Shown piece after piece: positions 1 through 8,333 of a stretch of 64,000 nt of DNA. The position numbers and the translations under genes were made by a program. This stretch comes from JAVWJP01 sp036638975. GTDB lineage: Bacteria > Bacillota > Clostridia > Oscillospirales > Ruminococcaceae. Under the pieces are notes generated by a model. The model saw only the letters and a program-made list of their open reading frames with translations. It searched no databases and had not been told where the DNA came from. Location of the stretch: positions 1 to 64,000 of the forward strand of contig JAVWJP010000007.1 in assembly GCA_036638975.1 (NCBI GenBank), written 5' to 3'. Position 1 is the stretch's first letter. The number at the start of each line of letters is the position of its first letter.

Positions 1-416
1 GAAATAGTGAGCACCACAGCAAAAAGCAATGCCGTTTCGTTCTTGCAATAGAACACACCAATATAGCCGCTGATGATAAGCATATGTAAAAGGTGTACGG
101 TGGTTAAAACGGTGCATGCCTTAGACGAAAAATTCTTTTGTAAAAGCCAATGTATCAAAAACAAAAGTGCAATTTCTAAAATAGCAATCGGAATATAAAT
201 ACGGAGTAAGTACTTTTCTCCAAAGTATGTAAAAGAGCTGGCAATGACGAATATGCTGATAATAAGCATAAAAACAGACATACTCTGCATCGTGCGCAAA
301 TTGCTTTGCCCAATCTCATGGGCGAAACGATAAAAATAGGTATCTTCTTTTTTGCAACCACCTGTCAAATCCAGATATGCCAGGCGATAAAATATTTTTT
401 TGAGTTTTTCTTTCAT
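1..416 (-). CDS. Integral membrane protein, N-terminal part (truncated by window edge)
   Basis: An open frame runs from an ATG at 416 leftward to the window edge, giving 138 residues with no stop. A GGAG-type ribosome site lies about 8 bases upstream. After a basic, charged N-terminus (MKEKLKKIFYRLAYLDL) come hydrophobic stretches at about residues 45-64, 73-92, 103-123 and 128 onward, so it is a multi-pass membrane protein. This four-to-six-helix start resembles the sensor part of membrane-bound diguanylate cyclases of Clostridia, but no catalytic domain is inside the window, so that reading is inference. The stretch 417-655 downstream of it contains no gene I can support. Confidence 0.6.
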   Translation of the reverse strand, partial: MKEKLKKIFYRLAYLDLTGGCKKEDTYFYRFAHEIGQSNLRTMQSMSVFMLIISIFVIASSFTYFGEKYLLRIYIPIAILEIALLFLIHWLLQKNFSSKACTVLTTVHLLHMLIISGYIGVFYCKNETALLFAVVLTI

Positions 417-655
417 ATGGTCGACTCCAAGCTTTCTTCTATTTGTATATGCTTCGGCACAGCTTTTGCTATTAGCCTTAAATAATAGCATACGAAGTGT
501 CGGGAAAGCGTCGGGGATTTATAGGAAATTTAAGTAAAAAGACACATTAAAAAACTTTTTTTTTAATATAATTTTGCAAAAAAACCGCCACGGCGCAGCA
601 ATGTTTTTTCACTAATATTCTTTGGATAGATAAGCAGCCAGAATAGCCTCCACGG

Positions 656-2044
656 CTATACGCCATTCATATTTTGTGTTGCAATCCGCTTCATTGCTTT
701 GTAAGAAAGCAGGCAGACGATGAACGTCAGCACATCTGCGATGGGCTGTGAAAAATAGATGCCGTTTATGCCCAAAATACGTGGGAGCAGAATGATGCAC
801 GGAATGTAAAAAATGCCCTGCCGTATGGTGGAGAGAAACAGCCCAAATCGTGATGCCCCAATGGTTTGAAAGGTAATTGTCATCATATAGCACAACCCAA
901 ATGCCGGATAAAGAGCCACCTGTGAGATAAGCAGACGGGAGCCGTATTTTATTATAGCAGGATTACGGTTAAAAAGCATAATAAGAGGCTGTGAAAGCAA
1001 GATGTAGACACCGGCCACAATAACCGACAAAAGCAGTGTAGATTTTAGTGAAAAACGAGCCGAATCGTGAAAACGAGCTTCATTCTTTGCGCCGAAGGCA
1101 TAGGACGCTACAGGCTGATACCCTTGCATAAAGCCCATTATGACATAGCAACCTATCAGAATCAGCCGTTGTACCACGCCATAAGCGGCAATGATTAGAT
1201 CACTGTCGGGAAGTGCGGCGGCAGCCACGTTGGTGAGCGAGGTTGCGGCTGCAAGACAGATTTGAATGACCGCCGTTGGGATACCGATGAGGATTACATC
1301 TTTGAACAGTTTAACTGTGGGTTTAATGTGTTTCAGGCTTACCTTAATAATGGATTTTCCGCCTAAGTAGAACCATACCAAAATTGCAAAGGTTACAAAC
1401 TGCGAAACGGTGGTTGCTAACGACGCACCCTCAACCCCCATGTTAAGACCCCATTCAAACATAAAAATCGGGTCAAGTATGACGTTGAGAGCAGCACCTG
1501 TGATGACGGCGATGGTGGAAATCTTCACCGACGATTCCGCTCTTGCAGCACAGTTGAGGCTTTGTGCAGGTAGGTTGGCAATGGCGGCGATAAACATCCA
1601 GAAGGCATAGTCCTTGGCAAGGGGCATAACCGCATCAGAAGCGCCGAAAGCCCGCAGAAGCGGCTCCATAAAAACAATACCGCCTACACACAGAAGCCCG
1701 CCGATGACGGTTGATGCCGCAACAATGGTGGAAATGGTCGTGTTTGCGCCGTCTTTATCGCCCGCGCCAAGCTGACGCCCTGCCAGCACCGCCGCACCTG
1801 CGGCAAAAATGTTTTCTATGGATACAAAAATCAGCAGCAGCGGCAAGGTGACACCTACCGCCGCTAATGCGCTCTCGCTATCTAAAAACCCGATGTAAGC
1901 GGTGTCTACGATATTGTAAACCGCCTTTGCCAAAAGCGCAATTGTTGCAGGAACAGCCAGCTTCACAATCGCCTTTGAAGGCTTTACATCGGACAACAGC
2001 GATTCCTTTTCAATATTTTTTTCATTACTCATTTTCATTACCAT
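656..2044 (-). CDS. MATE family multidrug efflux transporter
   Basis: This 462-residue polytopic protein belongs to the MATE family, which exports drugs or metabolites in exchange for Na+ or H+. About twelve hydrophobic segments are visible. It opens with the family pattern VKLAVPATIALLAKAVYNIV, has an early AAGAAVLAGRQLGAGD stretch, and repeats the pattern in the second half (MGFMQGYQPVASYAFGAK). The length is normal for MATE proteins of the MepA/NorM type. The start overlaps the end of the upstream tetR gene by 20 bases, so the two are translated from one message; several in-frame ATGs (2044, 2038, 2032) are possible. Being paired with its own TetR repressor, it is probably induced by its substrate. 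The substrate itself cannot be told from sequence. Confidence 0.9.
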   Translation of the reverse strand: MVMKMSNEKNIEKESLLSDVKPSKAIVKLAVPATIALLAKAVYNIVDTAYIGFLDSESALAAVGVTLPLLLIFVSIENIFAAGAAVLAGRQLGAGDKDGANTTISTIVAASTVIGGLLCVGGIVFMEPLLRAFGASDAVMPLAKDYAFWMFIAAIANLPAQSLNCAARAESSVKISTIAVITGAALNVILDPIFMFEWGLNMGVEGASLATTVSQFVTFAILVWFYLGGKSIIKVSLKHIKPTVKLFKDVILIGIPTAVIQICLAAATSLTNVAAAALPDSDLIIAAYGVVQRLILIGCYVIMGFMQGYQPVASYAFGAKNEARFHDSARFSLKSTLLLSVIVAGVYILLSQPLIMLFNRNPAIIKYGSRLLISQVALYPAFGLCYMMTITFQTIGASRFGLFLSTIRQGIFYIPCIILLPRILGINGIYFSQPIADVLTFIVCLLSYKAMKRIATQNMNGV

Positions 2045-2651
2045 ATCTTTCTATTACGCCATACAGCAATATGCTGAGAGATCGCTTGCATATTTTCTCA
2101 TGCTTTTCAAGGTCAAGTGCTTCGGCAGGCTCCATTTGATACCGTGCATTCGTAAAATCCTGATAGAGCCGAAAGGTCTCCACCGCACTTTGAATGGTTA
2201 TGTCGGAGCGAAGCTTTGCTGATTGTAAAAGCTCTGTAAGTACCGAAATATTCAGCGCATCGAAATCTGCCTTGATTTTAGAGATAGCCTGTGCCAAATG
2301 GGCTGGCGGTGCGACTATCACATCACAGAACAGTTTATGATACAGCGGATTTTCACGGAAAAAGCGAAGCCTTGCATCGAAATACCGCTCCAGTCTTATT
2401 TCTTTTGTTCCGTCGATATTGGAAAGCTCATTCTGCAAATTCTCAGTCAAGCTGTCAAAAAGCTCCTTGATGCAAACAAGGTAAAGCTCATCTTTATCCT
2501 TAAAATAGTGATAAAGAATACCCTTTGAAATGTCACCGGCTGTACAAATGGTGTTCACCGAGCTAAGACCGTACCCTTGTTTGCCAAATTCATCAAAAGC
2601 ACTGTACAAAATTTTGCGCCGACTTAATAAATTCTTTTCGTCCCGTTTCAT
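2025..2651 (-). CDS. TetR/AcrR family transcriptional repressor
   Basis: This 208-residue protein carries an N-terminal TetR helix-turn-helix (about residues 8-55: RRKILYSAFDEFGKQGYG, then ISKGILYHYFKDKDELY) and an all-helical ligand-binding C-terminus. The ATG at 2651 was chosen because GGAGGTG lies five bases upstream; a longer frame beginning with TTG at 2666 would run through that ribosome site. It overlaps the MATE gene and is transcribed ahead of it. A perfect inverted repeat at 2667-2686, directly upstream of the start, is the likely operator, so the repressor probably controls itself and the pump. Confidence 0.88.
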   Translation of the reverse strand: MKRDEKNLLSRRKILYSAFDEFGKQGYGLSSVNTICTAGDISKGILYHYFKDKDELYLVCIKELFDSLTENLQNELSNIDGTKEIRLERYFDARLRFFRENPLYHKLFCDVIVAPPAHLAQAISKIKADFDALNISVLTELLQSAKLRSDITIQSAVETFRLYQDFTNARYQMEPAEALDLEKHEKICKRSLSILLYGVIERYGNENE

Positions 2652-2666
2652 GCTACACCTCCACAA

Positions 2667-2686
2667 AATAGACTTACTGGTCTATT
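2667..2686. promoter_or_regulatory. Probable TetR operator
   Basis: The arms AATAGAC (2667-2673) and GTCTATT (2680-2686) form a perfect 7-bp inverted repeat around a six-base spacer, 16 bases upstream of the tetR start codon. Size, position and the GAC/GTC core are typical of operators bound by TetR-family dimers. Binding is inferred. Confidence 0.65.
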
Positions 2687-2751
2687 AATTGAAATGTTAC
2701 CACAAACAGACCTGGAAGTCAATATTATTTATATGAATGTTACTTTACAAA

Positions 2752-2892
2752 ATGATAAACACCAAGGAGCGGATTCTACGCATAACACTGGATTTATTCT
2801 AAAGAGATGGCTATGAATCAGTGTCAGTAAGTACAATTGCAAATGAACTCGGAGTGCCAAAACTGCTTCATGCAAGCATTACAAGAATATAG
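2752..2892 (+). pseudogene. Remnant of a second TetR-family regulator (N-terminus with in-frame stop)
   Basis: Reading in frame from an ATG at 2752 gives MINTKERILRITLDLF, then a TAA stop at 2800-2802, then RDGYESVSVSTIANELGVPK and a little more, ending at TAG 2890-2892. Both halves match the TetR helix-turn-helix pattern (TKERIL..AL.LF..GY..VSV..IA...GV.K) and lie in one frame, so a single stop interrupts a former gene. The frame then dies and no ligand-binding domain can be recognised before 3016. It sits divergently beside the intact tetR-MATE pair. Confidence 0.7.
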
Positions 2893-3016
2893 CAATAAAA
2901 ACAATATACCGCTTAAAAAGAGAAAAGCAACCGATATCGTCACAAAAACAAAGTGGCGTATCGGCTGCTTTGGTATGCGCATTCAAGTGCATGGGTCTAA
3001 CAGCATATATATTGAT

Positions 3017-3256
3017 TTAGCAATCTCCAATGGTGAAATAAACGATTTTAAAGTAGTCCTTTGGGTTTGTGATATCCAGCGTAAGCCCCAAGCAGTGCCG
3101 GCTGTCGCTGTGCCTGCGCCGCAAATCTGATTGAATTTCAAATTGCTTGTTGATGTTTTGCTTCCTGCCGTCCGACCCTATCAGCTTCACCGCACCGATA
3201 CATTCGTTCACAGTTTGCAGGAATTCCTCCATGTTAAAAACCGTTAGCTTAGTCAT
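3017..3256 (-). CDS. Small conserved protein of unknown function
   Basis: A 79-residue product starts at an ATG at 3256 with AAGGTGG seven bases upstream. It begins MTKLTVFNMEEFLQTVNEC and contains SDGRKQNINK and a C-terminal NPKDYFKIVYFTIGDC. I recall short proteins of this kind in Clostridia, sometimes carrying misleading database names such as poly-A polymerase, but I know no demonstrated function. There is no signal peptide or membrane segment. It is alone between a tetR remnant and an araC gene. Confidence 0.6.
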   Translation of the reverse strand: MTKLTVFNMEEFLQTVNECIGAVKLIGSDGRKQNINKQFEIQSDLRRRHSDSRHCLGLTLDITNPKDYFKIVYFTIGDC

Positions 3257-3382
3257 AGTATTTCCACCTTTCTTGCAAAAAAAACAGCCACCCAGGGGTG
3301 ACTGCAATTTGCACCTTATGCCGCTTGCAATTCTTCCTTGCAAGTATCATTATAGTGCAATATTCTCTGCAAAAATATTTGA

Positions 3383-4303
3383 TTACTGCCCAATATTATC
3401 ACGATTCTGCCATTTGCGACGATATTCAGCAGGGGTACAGCCATTGCGACGACGAAAGATTTTGCCAAAATAACTGCTGCTACCCAGCCCGCAGATAAGA
3501 CCAATGCTCGTAATTGGCATATTGCTCTCCGCCAGTAAATGGCAAGCCTGTTGCAGACGATAGCTGCTCACATACTCCATAGGGGTCATGTGGAGGCAGT
3601 CATGAAATGACCGAAAACATTCTCTCTCACTGATAAAAGCGGCGGCGGCAATCTCGGCGGTTGTGAGCTTTTCCGTATAGTGTTCATGAATCCAAATCAT
3701 CATCGGCTTAATTTTATCGGTAGTTTTATTATAAATACCGCCTTCCTTGCGAAGTGGTGCGGATAGCTCCAGTAAGCGGCACCATATTTCAGATAACGTG
3801 GCGCGCAGGCGTAGCTCATAAGCGTAATCACTTTTTGAAAGCAAAAACGATTCTGATATCTGCTTAAGTAAATCTACCTGTGCCGGGTTTTCCGGATACA
3901 CGGCGAGGAGTTCAATTTGCGGTGCCGCAGTAATCGGTGTCACATATTTTTGCTCAATCAAGCTTCCGTGCTGTCCGCTGATGAGCGAGGTGTCAAAAAT
4001 ATGCTCAAGCTGAGTTGTATCTCTTGTGCCGTCCTGCGGCTTGGTTGTATGCAAAATATTGCTGTTGACAAGCCCACCGGAGCCTTTTGAAAAGACGGTT
4101 TTCCCATTTGGCGTGTAGTATTCCAACACACCCTTTTGAATGTAGAATAGCTCCACCTCTTTATGCCAATGCCACGGAGCGAAGCAACCGTTAAACTTGT
4201 CAAGCTCTGCACAGGAGCAGATGTATGGAAAATCCGTTTCAAAATTCGGCAATAATTCTTCCTTGCTCTCATTACGAAATGTAACGCTGTGAACATTCTC
4301 CAA
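3383..4303 (-). CDS. AraC family transcriptional regulator with cupin-type sensor domain
   Basis: About 306 residues. The N-terminal half is a cupin-like effector domain (WHWHKEVELFYIQKG around residues 45-60, matching the WHxxxEl pattern of AraC cupins). The C-terminal 100 residues hold two helix-turn-helix motifs (LTTAEIAAAAFISERECFR and ITSIGLICGLGSSSYFGK, followed by the signature GCTPAEYRRKW). The TTG at 4303 has AAGGGAG eight bases upstream; an ATG at 4321 is an alternative. Proteins with this layout usually bind a small ligand and regulate an adjacent gene, but no obvious target lies beside it: the neighbours are a small unknown gene and spoVT. Confidence 0.88.
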   Translation of the reverse strand: MENVHSVTFRNESKEELLPNFETDFPYICSCAELDKFNGCFAPWHWHKEVELFYIQKGVLEYYTPNGKTVFSKGSGGLVNSNILHTTKPQDGTRDTTQLEHIFDTSLISGQHGSLIEQKYVTPITAAPQIELLAVYPENPAQVDLLKQISESFLLSKSDYAYELRLRATLSEIWCRLLELSAPLRKEGGIYNKTTDKIKPMMIWIHEHYTEKLTTAEIAAAAFISERECFRSFHDCLHMTPMEYVSSYRLQQACHLLAESNMPITSIGLICGLGSSSYFGKIFRRRNGCTPAEYRRKWQNRDNIGQ

Positions 4304-4321
4304 ACTGCTTTCTCCCTTCAA

Positions 4322-4780
4322 ACTGACCTATATTGACGTAGATACCTCTACAAAAAGAATAACTTCATACAGGTGAAAAGTCAAGTTTATTGCTTTACTA
4401 AAAGGCTTGATATAGCAACTAATTTGCAGGAAGTATTTTATTCTAGTGTGAACAATAGCGTTTATGGCAGCGGTGTGGAGAGTACTTTTTCTAAGAGCAT
4501 TGGCAATGGCGCAACGCTTAGTGCTTCTTGTATTCTACGCGCTTACGATACGCTTACTAACAACGAGATGAAATGCTAAATTAAGAAATCCGGCATTTGC
4601 CGGCGCCGATAAAAAAGCATTGCAGAACCGGTGATAAATTAGAAACGAAAACTGGTATAAACTTTCTTTAGCTGTAAATAATAACTTTAACGCCACCTAA
4701 CACTTGCTTTTTGGTTTGTGGTGAAAGCTTTAAAAATATGGCATAAAGCCAATTTTATTATTTACGCAGGAGGAAAAACA
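4322..4780. other. Gene-free stretch upstream of spoVT
   Basis: A 68-codon frame (4373-4579, plus, GTG start) lies here but has no ribosome binding site and no recognisable family, so I do not call it a gene. The stretch should contain the spoVT promoter; I could not place convincing -35/-10 elements. Confidence 0.4.
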
Positions 4781-5323
4781 GTGAAAGCTACAGGAATAGT
4801 AAGAAGAATTGACGACCTTGGGCGCGTCGTAATTCCAAAGGAAATTAGGCGTACTATGCGCATTCGCGAGGGTGACCCGCTAGAAATTTATACAGATAAT
4901 GACGGTGAGGTCATTTTTAAAAAATATTCACCTATAGGCGAGCTTTCATCGTTTGCGGGGCAGTATGCAGAGGTTTTACAAAAAGCGGGGGGGTTCCCAG
5001 CGGTAATTTGTGACAGGGACCACGTTATTTCGGTTTCGGGAATACCCAAAAAAGAACTTTTGGAGCGTAGGGTTTCTCCTGCCTTGGAAGAAATTATGGA
5101 GCAGCGCCGCAGCTACGCTTTAACAAGCCGTGAACAAGCGCGCTTGCAGCCTGTAGAGGGAGTAGACCGCTTTGCGCTTGTTGCAGTGCCAATAGTGGCA
5201 GCAGGAGATGTGTGCGGAACGGTGCTGTTTTTAGCCGGAGATGGTGGCACAATGGCGGAAGATGCAGAGGTAAAGCTTATAAATGCGGCGGCAATGTTTT
5301 TAGGCAGGCAAATGGAGGAATAA
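4781..5323 (+). CDS. spoVT: Stage V sporulation protein T, AbrB-type regulator
   Basis: A 180-residue protein (B. subtilis SpoVT has 178). An N-terminal AbrB/SpoVT swapped-hairpin DNA-binding domain (ATGIVRRIDDLGRVVIPKEI, then RREGDPLEIY-like residues) is followed from about residue 55 by a GAF-like domain ending LFLAGDG..LINAAAMFLGRQME. In B. subtilis SpoVT tunes sigma-G-dependent genes in the forespore; the same role is inferred. The GTG at 4781 was chosen because AGGAGG lies seven bases upstream and translation then begins at the conserved MKATGIVRRID. It is monocistronic and ends at a bidirectional terminator. It is the clearest sporulation marker in the window. Confidence 0.93.
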   Translation: MKATGIVRRIDDLGRVVIPKEIRRTMRIREGDPLEIYTDNDGEVIFKKYSPIGELSSFAGQYAEVLQKAGGFPAVICDRDHVISVSGIPKKELLERRVSPALEEIMEQRRSYALTSREQARLQPVEGVDRFALVAVPIVAAGDVCGTVLFLAGDGGTMAEDAEVKLINAAAMFLGRQMEE

Positions 5324-5326
5324 AGC

Positions 5327-5366
5327 AAAAAAGACACTTATCTTTTAACAAGATGGTGTCTTTTTT
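5327..5366. terminator. Bidirectional rho-independent terminator
   Basis: AAAAAAGACAC and GTGTCTTTTTT form a hairpin with T-runs on both strands, between the convergent spoVT and GGDEF-EAL genes. Confidence 0.85.
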
Positions 5367-5402
5367 GTGTTTATGCAGTGAGCTATGCCACTTTTGCGGG
5401 TT

Positions 5403-8294
5403 TTAGTCCGTGTGAATTTTTGCTATGGTTTCTGAAATGGCTTTGCTGTTAAAATTTGGCATATATAAGGGCTTTGCTACGTAATAACCCTGTATTAAAT
5501 TGACGCCCGCTTTTATAAGTATACGAAGCTGCACTTCGGTTTCTACGCCCTCGGCTATAACCGTTATGCCGCGCTCTTTGGCAAAGGCTATTGTTTTATT
5601 TACAATATCAAGCTTATTATTGTCGTTTTCTACACCGTCAACTAGGAATCTGTCAATTTTTATAATATCAGGCTGTAGGTTTAAAAGCAGCATATCGTTA
5701 GCATATCCCGTCCCGTAATCATCAAGTGCCAGCTGTGCACCCCAACTGCGTACCAGCTCTTTTTTGCGTTCCAGCGAGCTCTTCTCTATGCTTTCGCTTT
5801 CGGTAATTTCAATAACAATAGAAGCTAAGTATTTTGAATACAAACGAGTAAGCTCTTCATATTCGTTTTCTTTGAGCACTTGATTTGGAATTGAATTTAA
5901 AAACAGCTTGCAGCCGCTTAAAAAATCTCTGTACAAAGCTGTTTTTTCAAGCACCGCATAAAAGGTGTTTTTTTCAACCTTCCAAAGCTGCCCTTCCATT
6001 TGCGCCAAATTTAAAAGTTTTTCAGGCGAATTTACCGTTCTGCCGTTTGGACGCATTAACGCCTCGTAGCCGTAAATACTACCGTCCACGGCACTTACAA
6101 TAGGCTGAAAAACATATTCAAAAAGCTGTTCGTCCAGTATGGTGTAAAGCTCCTCTTTGCCTGTAAACAAGTACGATTGCTCCTTGTAAACTTCTGCGTC
6201 AAACTCTCGTACACTGCCCTTTAATGCGTGCTTGCCTTGATACATAGCAAAATCAGCATAGCGCAAAAGCTCATCTTGTTCGCAAGAGTTTTGCGGGTAC
6301 CATGCAACGCCGGATGACATTTTAAGATGAAAAATTGTGCTGTCAGGCAATATAATAAACTCACTGCTTAAAGCTAAATGCATTCCAAGCACTAGTTTGC
6401 GAATTTCCTCGACAGAATCATAGCCGTACACAAAGCTGTAAAATTCATCTCCAGACATTCGTGCATATACAACTTGTTTGCCACTCCAATATCTTGAAAG
6501 AAAATTTGCTGTAGCTTTTATGTATTTATCTCCGGAATCGTGACCGTAATTATCATTGACGTGCTTTAAATTATCTAAGTCGCACATGACAAAAGCCCCA
6601 TATTTAAAGTCTTTTTTTTCAAAAAGCTCTGTCATTACACGCTGAAAAGCAAAACGATTATATATCCCCGTAAGGGAATCAAAATCTCTGTCGCGTTTAA
6701 GTGCCCTTCTGTTAAGCTCGTCCTGTGTACTGTCAACTATTACTCCAAATTCGCCGTTTTCTGTCAAAACGTCCTCAAGCCTAAACCACTTAACAGCTTC
6801 GTCCGTAAATTCGTATAAATTATCATTTGTTTTATTTTTCTTTATTTTGTCAAGACAGTCAAAAAATATTGATTTATCGACAAAATTGTTTTTATCAACA
6901 GCGAGCGATAGCATTTCGGCAAGTACAGGCGAAACTTTTACTGTGTTTTCATCATTTTTATATTCAAAAGAGCCAATATCGAGGTTTACCATGTCGATGA
7001 TTTTGTCGGTTTTAAGAACGGAATTTAAAACGTCGTCGTTAAGCTGTTCTACTGCCGAAGAAAGCGCATCAATTTCTAATATTCCGGTTTTACCGAGCTT
7101 CAGCTTTTCTCCCGGTTTAAAATTGTTTATCTCATTTTTAAGTGACTGCAAAGGCTTAGAGAAAAAAACACCCATAAGAAGCGAAATTATAAGGCCTATT
7201 ACAAAAGATGCCATAATTGCGGCAAGCAGGGTCTTTGTAAAGCTTTTAGAGTATCGAGTTAGGGACGATTGATTTGTAACGCCTAAAACATACCAGTTTT
7301 TACCTGTAAATGGTGTGTTTTGGTTGTAGAGCTTTATGCTTTCAAGGTGACCGCTTAATGGCATGGCACTGCTGTTTAAAAGTGCATAGCCGTTAAATTC
7401 CTCATTTATAAGTTTTAGCTTTATATTTTGTTTATATGGCAATAAACCGTGCAAAAGCGCACCGTTTACAATAAGCGGTTCAATTCCGCCGTCATCACTG
7501 TCCGTAACTATAGCATAGCCGTTGTAGCTCTCACCCGCAAGCTCGTTCTCGGGCAGCAGCTTATATAAGTAATCTTGAGAAATTTCGACTCCGATAACGC
7601 CAAACACCCTGCCGGAGGGCGAAATCAGTGGCCTTGTGTATGTAATTACCCTTAAATTTTCATCGTAAAGTGCAGGACAAATATTCCAATAGCCTAAATG
7701 CTCTGCACGTTTTATAGTTTGTGCTGCCTCGTAAGGCTTGTAAAATACGTCGCGGTTTTCTTCGTTTAAAGTCAAACCGTAATTCCACGAAATATGCAGG
7801 GGTATTTTAAATTTATTTAAAAATTCCAATGGACCTTTTAAAATCATAATATCGCTGTTGTTTTTAAGGTCATTATATCCAGGGTCGCTGTCAACAAAAT
7901 ACAGACACGAATGTGCGGAAGACGGTGTCACATTGTCGTCTAAAATGATAAAAGAGCCGGTTGTCCCCGTGTCGCGAAGCATAGTCATAAGTGAGGGCGT
8001 AACTGTTTCTAAAAAAGATAAGCACTCTGCATCTGAAACAGAGGCTTTATCGGGGTACGCAGCTGCAATATCCGCCGTAAAAGAATCTATAGCAGACCAG
8101 CGGTTGTGCATTTCACTTTCTATATAGCCTTTGCGGTTTTCAACTGTCTGCGAAAAAATTTCGTAGGCATTGTCGTCTAACTGCGGAACTACCCTGCTAA
8201 ATATTATTGCGCCGCATATAAGAACAATCTGCAAAAATATTATATTTAAAACAGCGACAGTAATTCTAAATAATGCGGAATGTCCTTTTTTCAT
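5403..8294 (-). CDS. Membrane sensor with dCache, GGDEF and EAL domains (c-di-GMP turnover)
   Basis: A 963-residue protein. One membrane helix lies near residues 10-35 and another near 350-370; the roughly 310 residues between look like an extracytoplasmic double-Cache sensor (ending in GKNWYVLGVTNQS). A cytosolic linker leads to a GGDEF domain with the active-type variant SGDEF at about residue 612, then an EAL domain with YGYEALMRP (about 742), DDYGTG (about 857) and IAEGVE (about 912). All main catalytic motifs are present, so both synthesis and hydrolysis of c-di-GMP are possible. The ATG at 8294 has AGCAGGA six bases upstream. It starts 39 bases after a solute-binding lipoprotein gene, suggesting the lipoprotein presents a ligand to its sensor domain. 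Confidence 0.9.
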   Translation of the reverse strand: MKKGHSALFRITVAVLNIIFLQIVLICGAIIFSRVVPQLDDNAYEIFSQTVENRKGYIESEMHNRWSAIDSFTADIAAAYPDKASVSDAECLSFLETVTPSLMTMLRDTGTTGSFIILDDNVTPSSAHSCLYFVDSDPGYNDLKNNSDIMILKGPLEFLNKFKIPLHISWNYGLTLNEENRDVFYKPYEAAQTIKRAEHLGYWNICPALYDENLRVITYTRPLISPSGRVFGVIGVEISQDYLYKLLPENELAGESYNGYAIVTDSDDGGIEPLIVNGALLHGLLPYKQNIKLKLINEEFNGYALLNSSAMPLSGHLESIKLYNQNTPFTGKNWYVLGVTNQSSLTRYSKSFTKTLLAAIMASFVIGLIISLLMGVFFSKPLQSLKNEINNFKPGEKLKLGKTGILEIDALSSAVEQLNDDVLNSVLKTDKIIDMVNLDIGSFEYKNDENTVKVSPVLAEMLSLAVDKNNFVDKSIFFDCLDKIKKNKTNDNLYEFTDEAVKWFRLEDVLTENGEFGVIVDSTQDELNRRALKRDRDFDSLTGIYNRFAFQRVMTELFEKKDFKYGAFVMCDLDNLKHVNDNYGHDSGDKYIKATANFLSRYWSGKQVVYARMSGDEFYSFVYGYDSVEEIRKLVLGMHLALSSEFIILPDSTIFHLKMSSGVAWYPQNSCEQDELLRYADFAMYQGKHALKGSVREFDAEVYKEQSYLFTGKEELYTILDEQLFEYVFQPIVSAVDGSIYGYEALMRPNGRTVNSPEKLLNLAQMEGQLWKVEKNTFYAVLEKTALYRDFLSGCKLFLNSIPNQVLKENEYEELTRLYSKYLASIVIEITESESIEKSSLERKKELVRSWGAQLALDDYGTGYANDMLLLNLQPDIIKIDRFLVDGVENDNNKLDIVNKTIAFAKERGITVIAEGVETEVQLRILIKAGVNLIQGYYVAKPLYMPNFNSKAISETIAKIHTD

Positions 8295-8333
8295 TTTAAA
8301 TCCTGCTTCCATAATAAACAATTAAATATCAGC

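Noticed and set aside
612..893. A 93-codon minus-strand frame at the end of the MATE gene
   Set aside because: It overlaps the 3' end of the MATE gene in another frame; its His-rich product is a by-product of the MATE codons.
2837..3130. A 97-codon plus-strand frame
   Set aside because: It overlaps the tetR remnant in another frame and runs antisense through the small conserved gene at 3017-3256; no ribosome site.
4373..4579. A 68-codon plus-strand frame before spoVT
   Set aside because: It starts with GTG without a ribosome site and matches no family I know; no support beyond being open.
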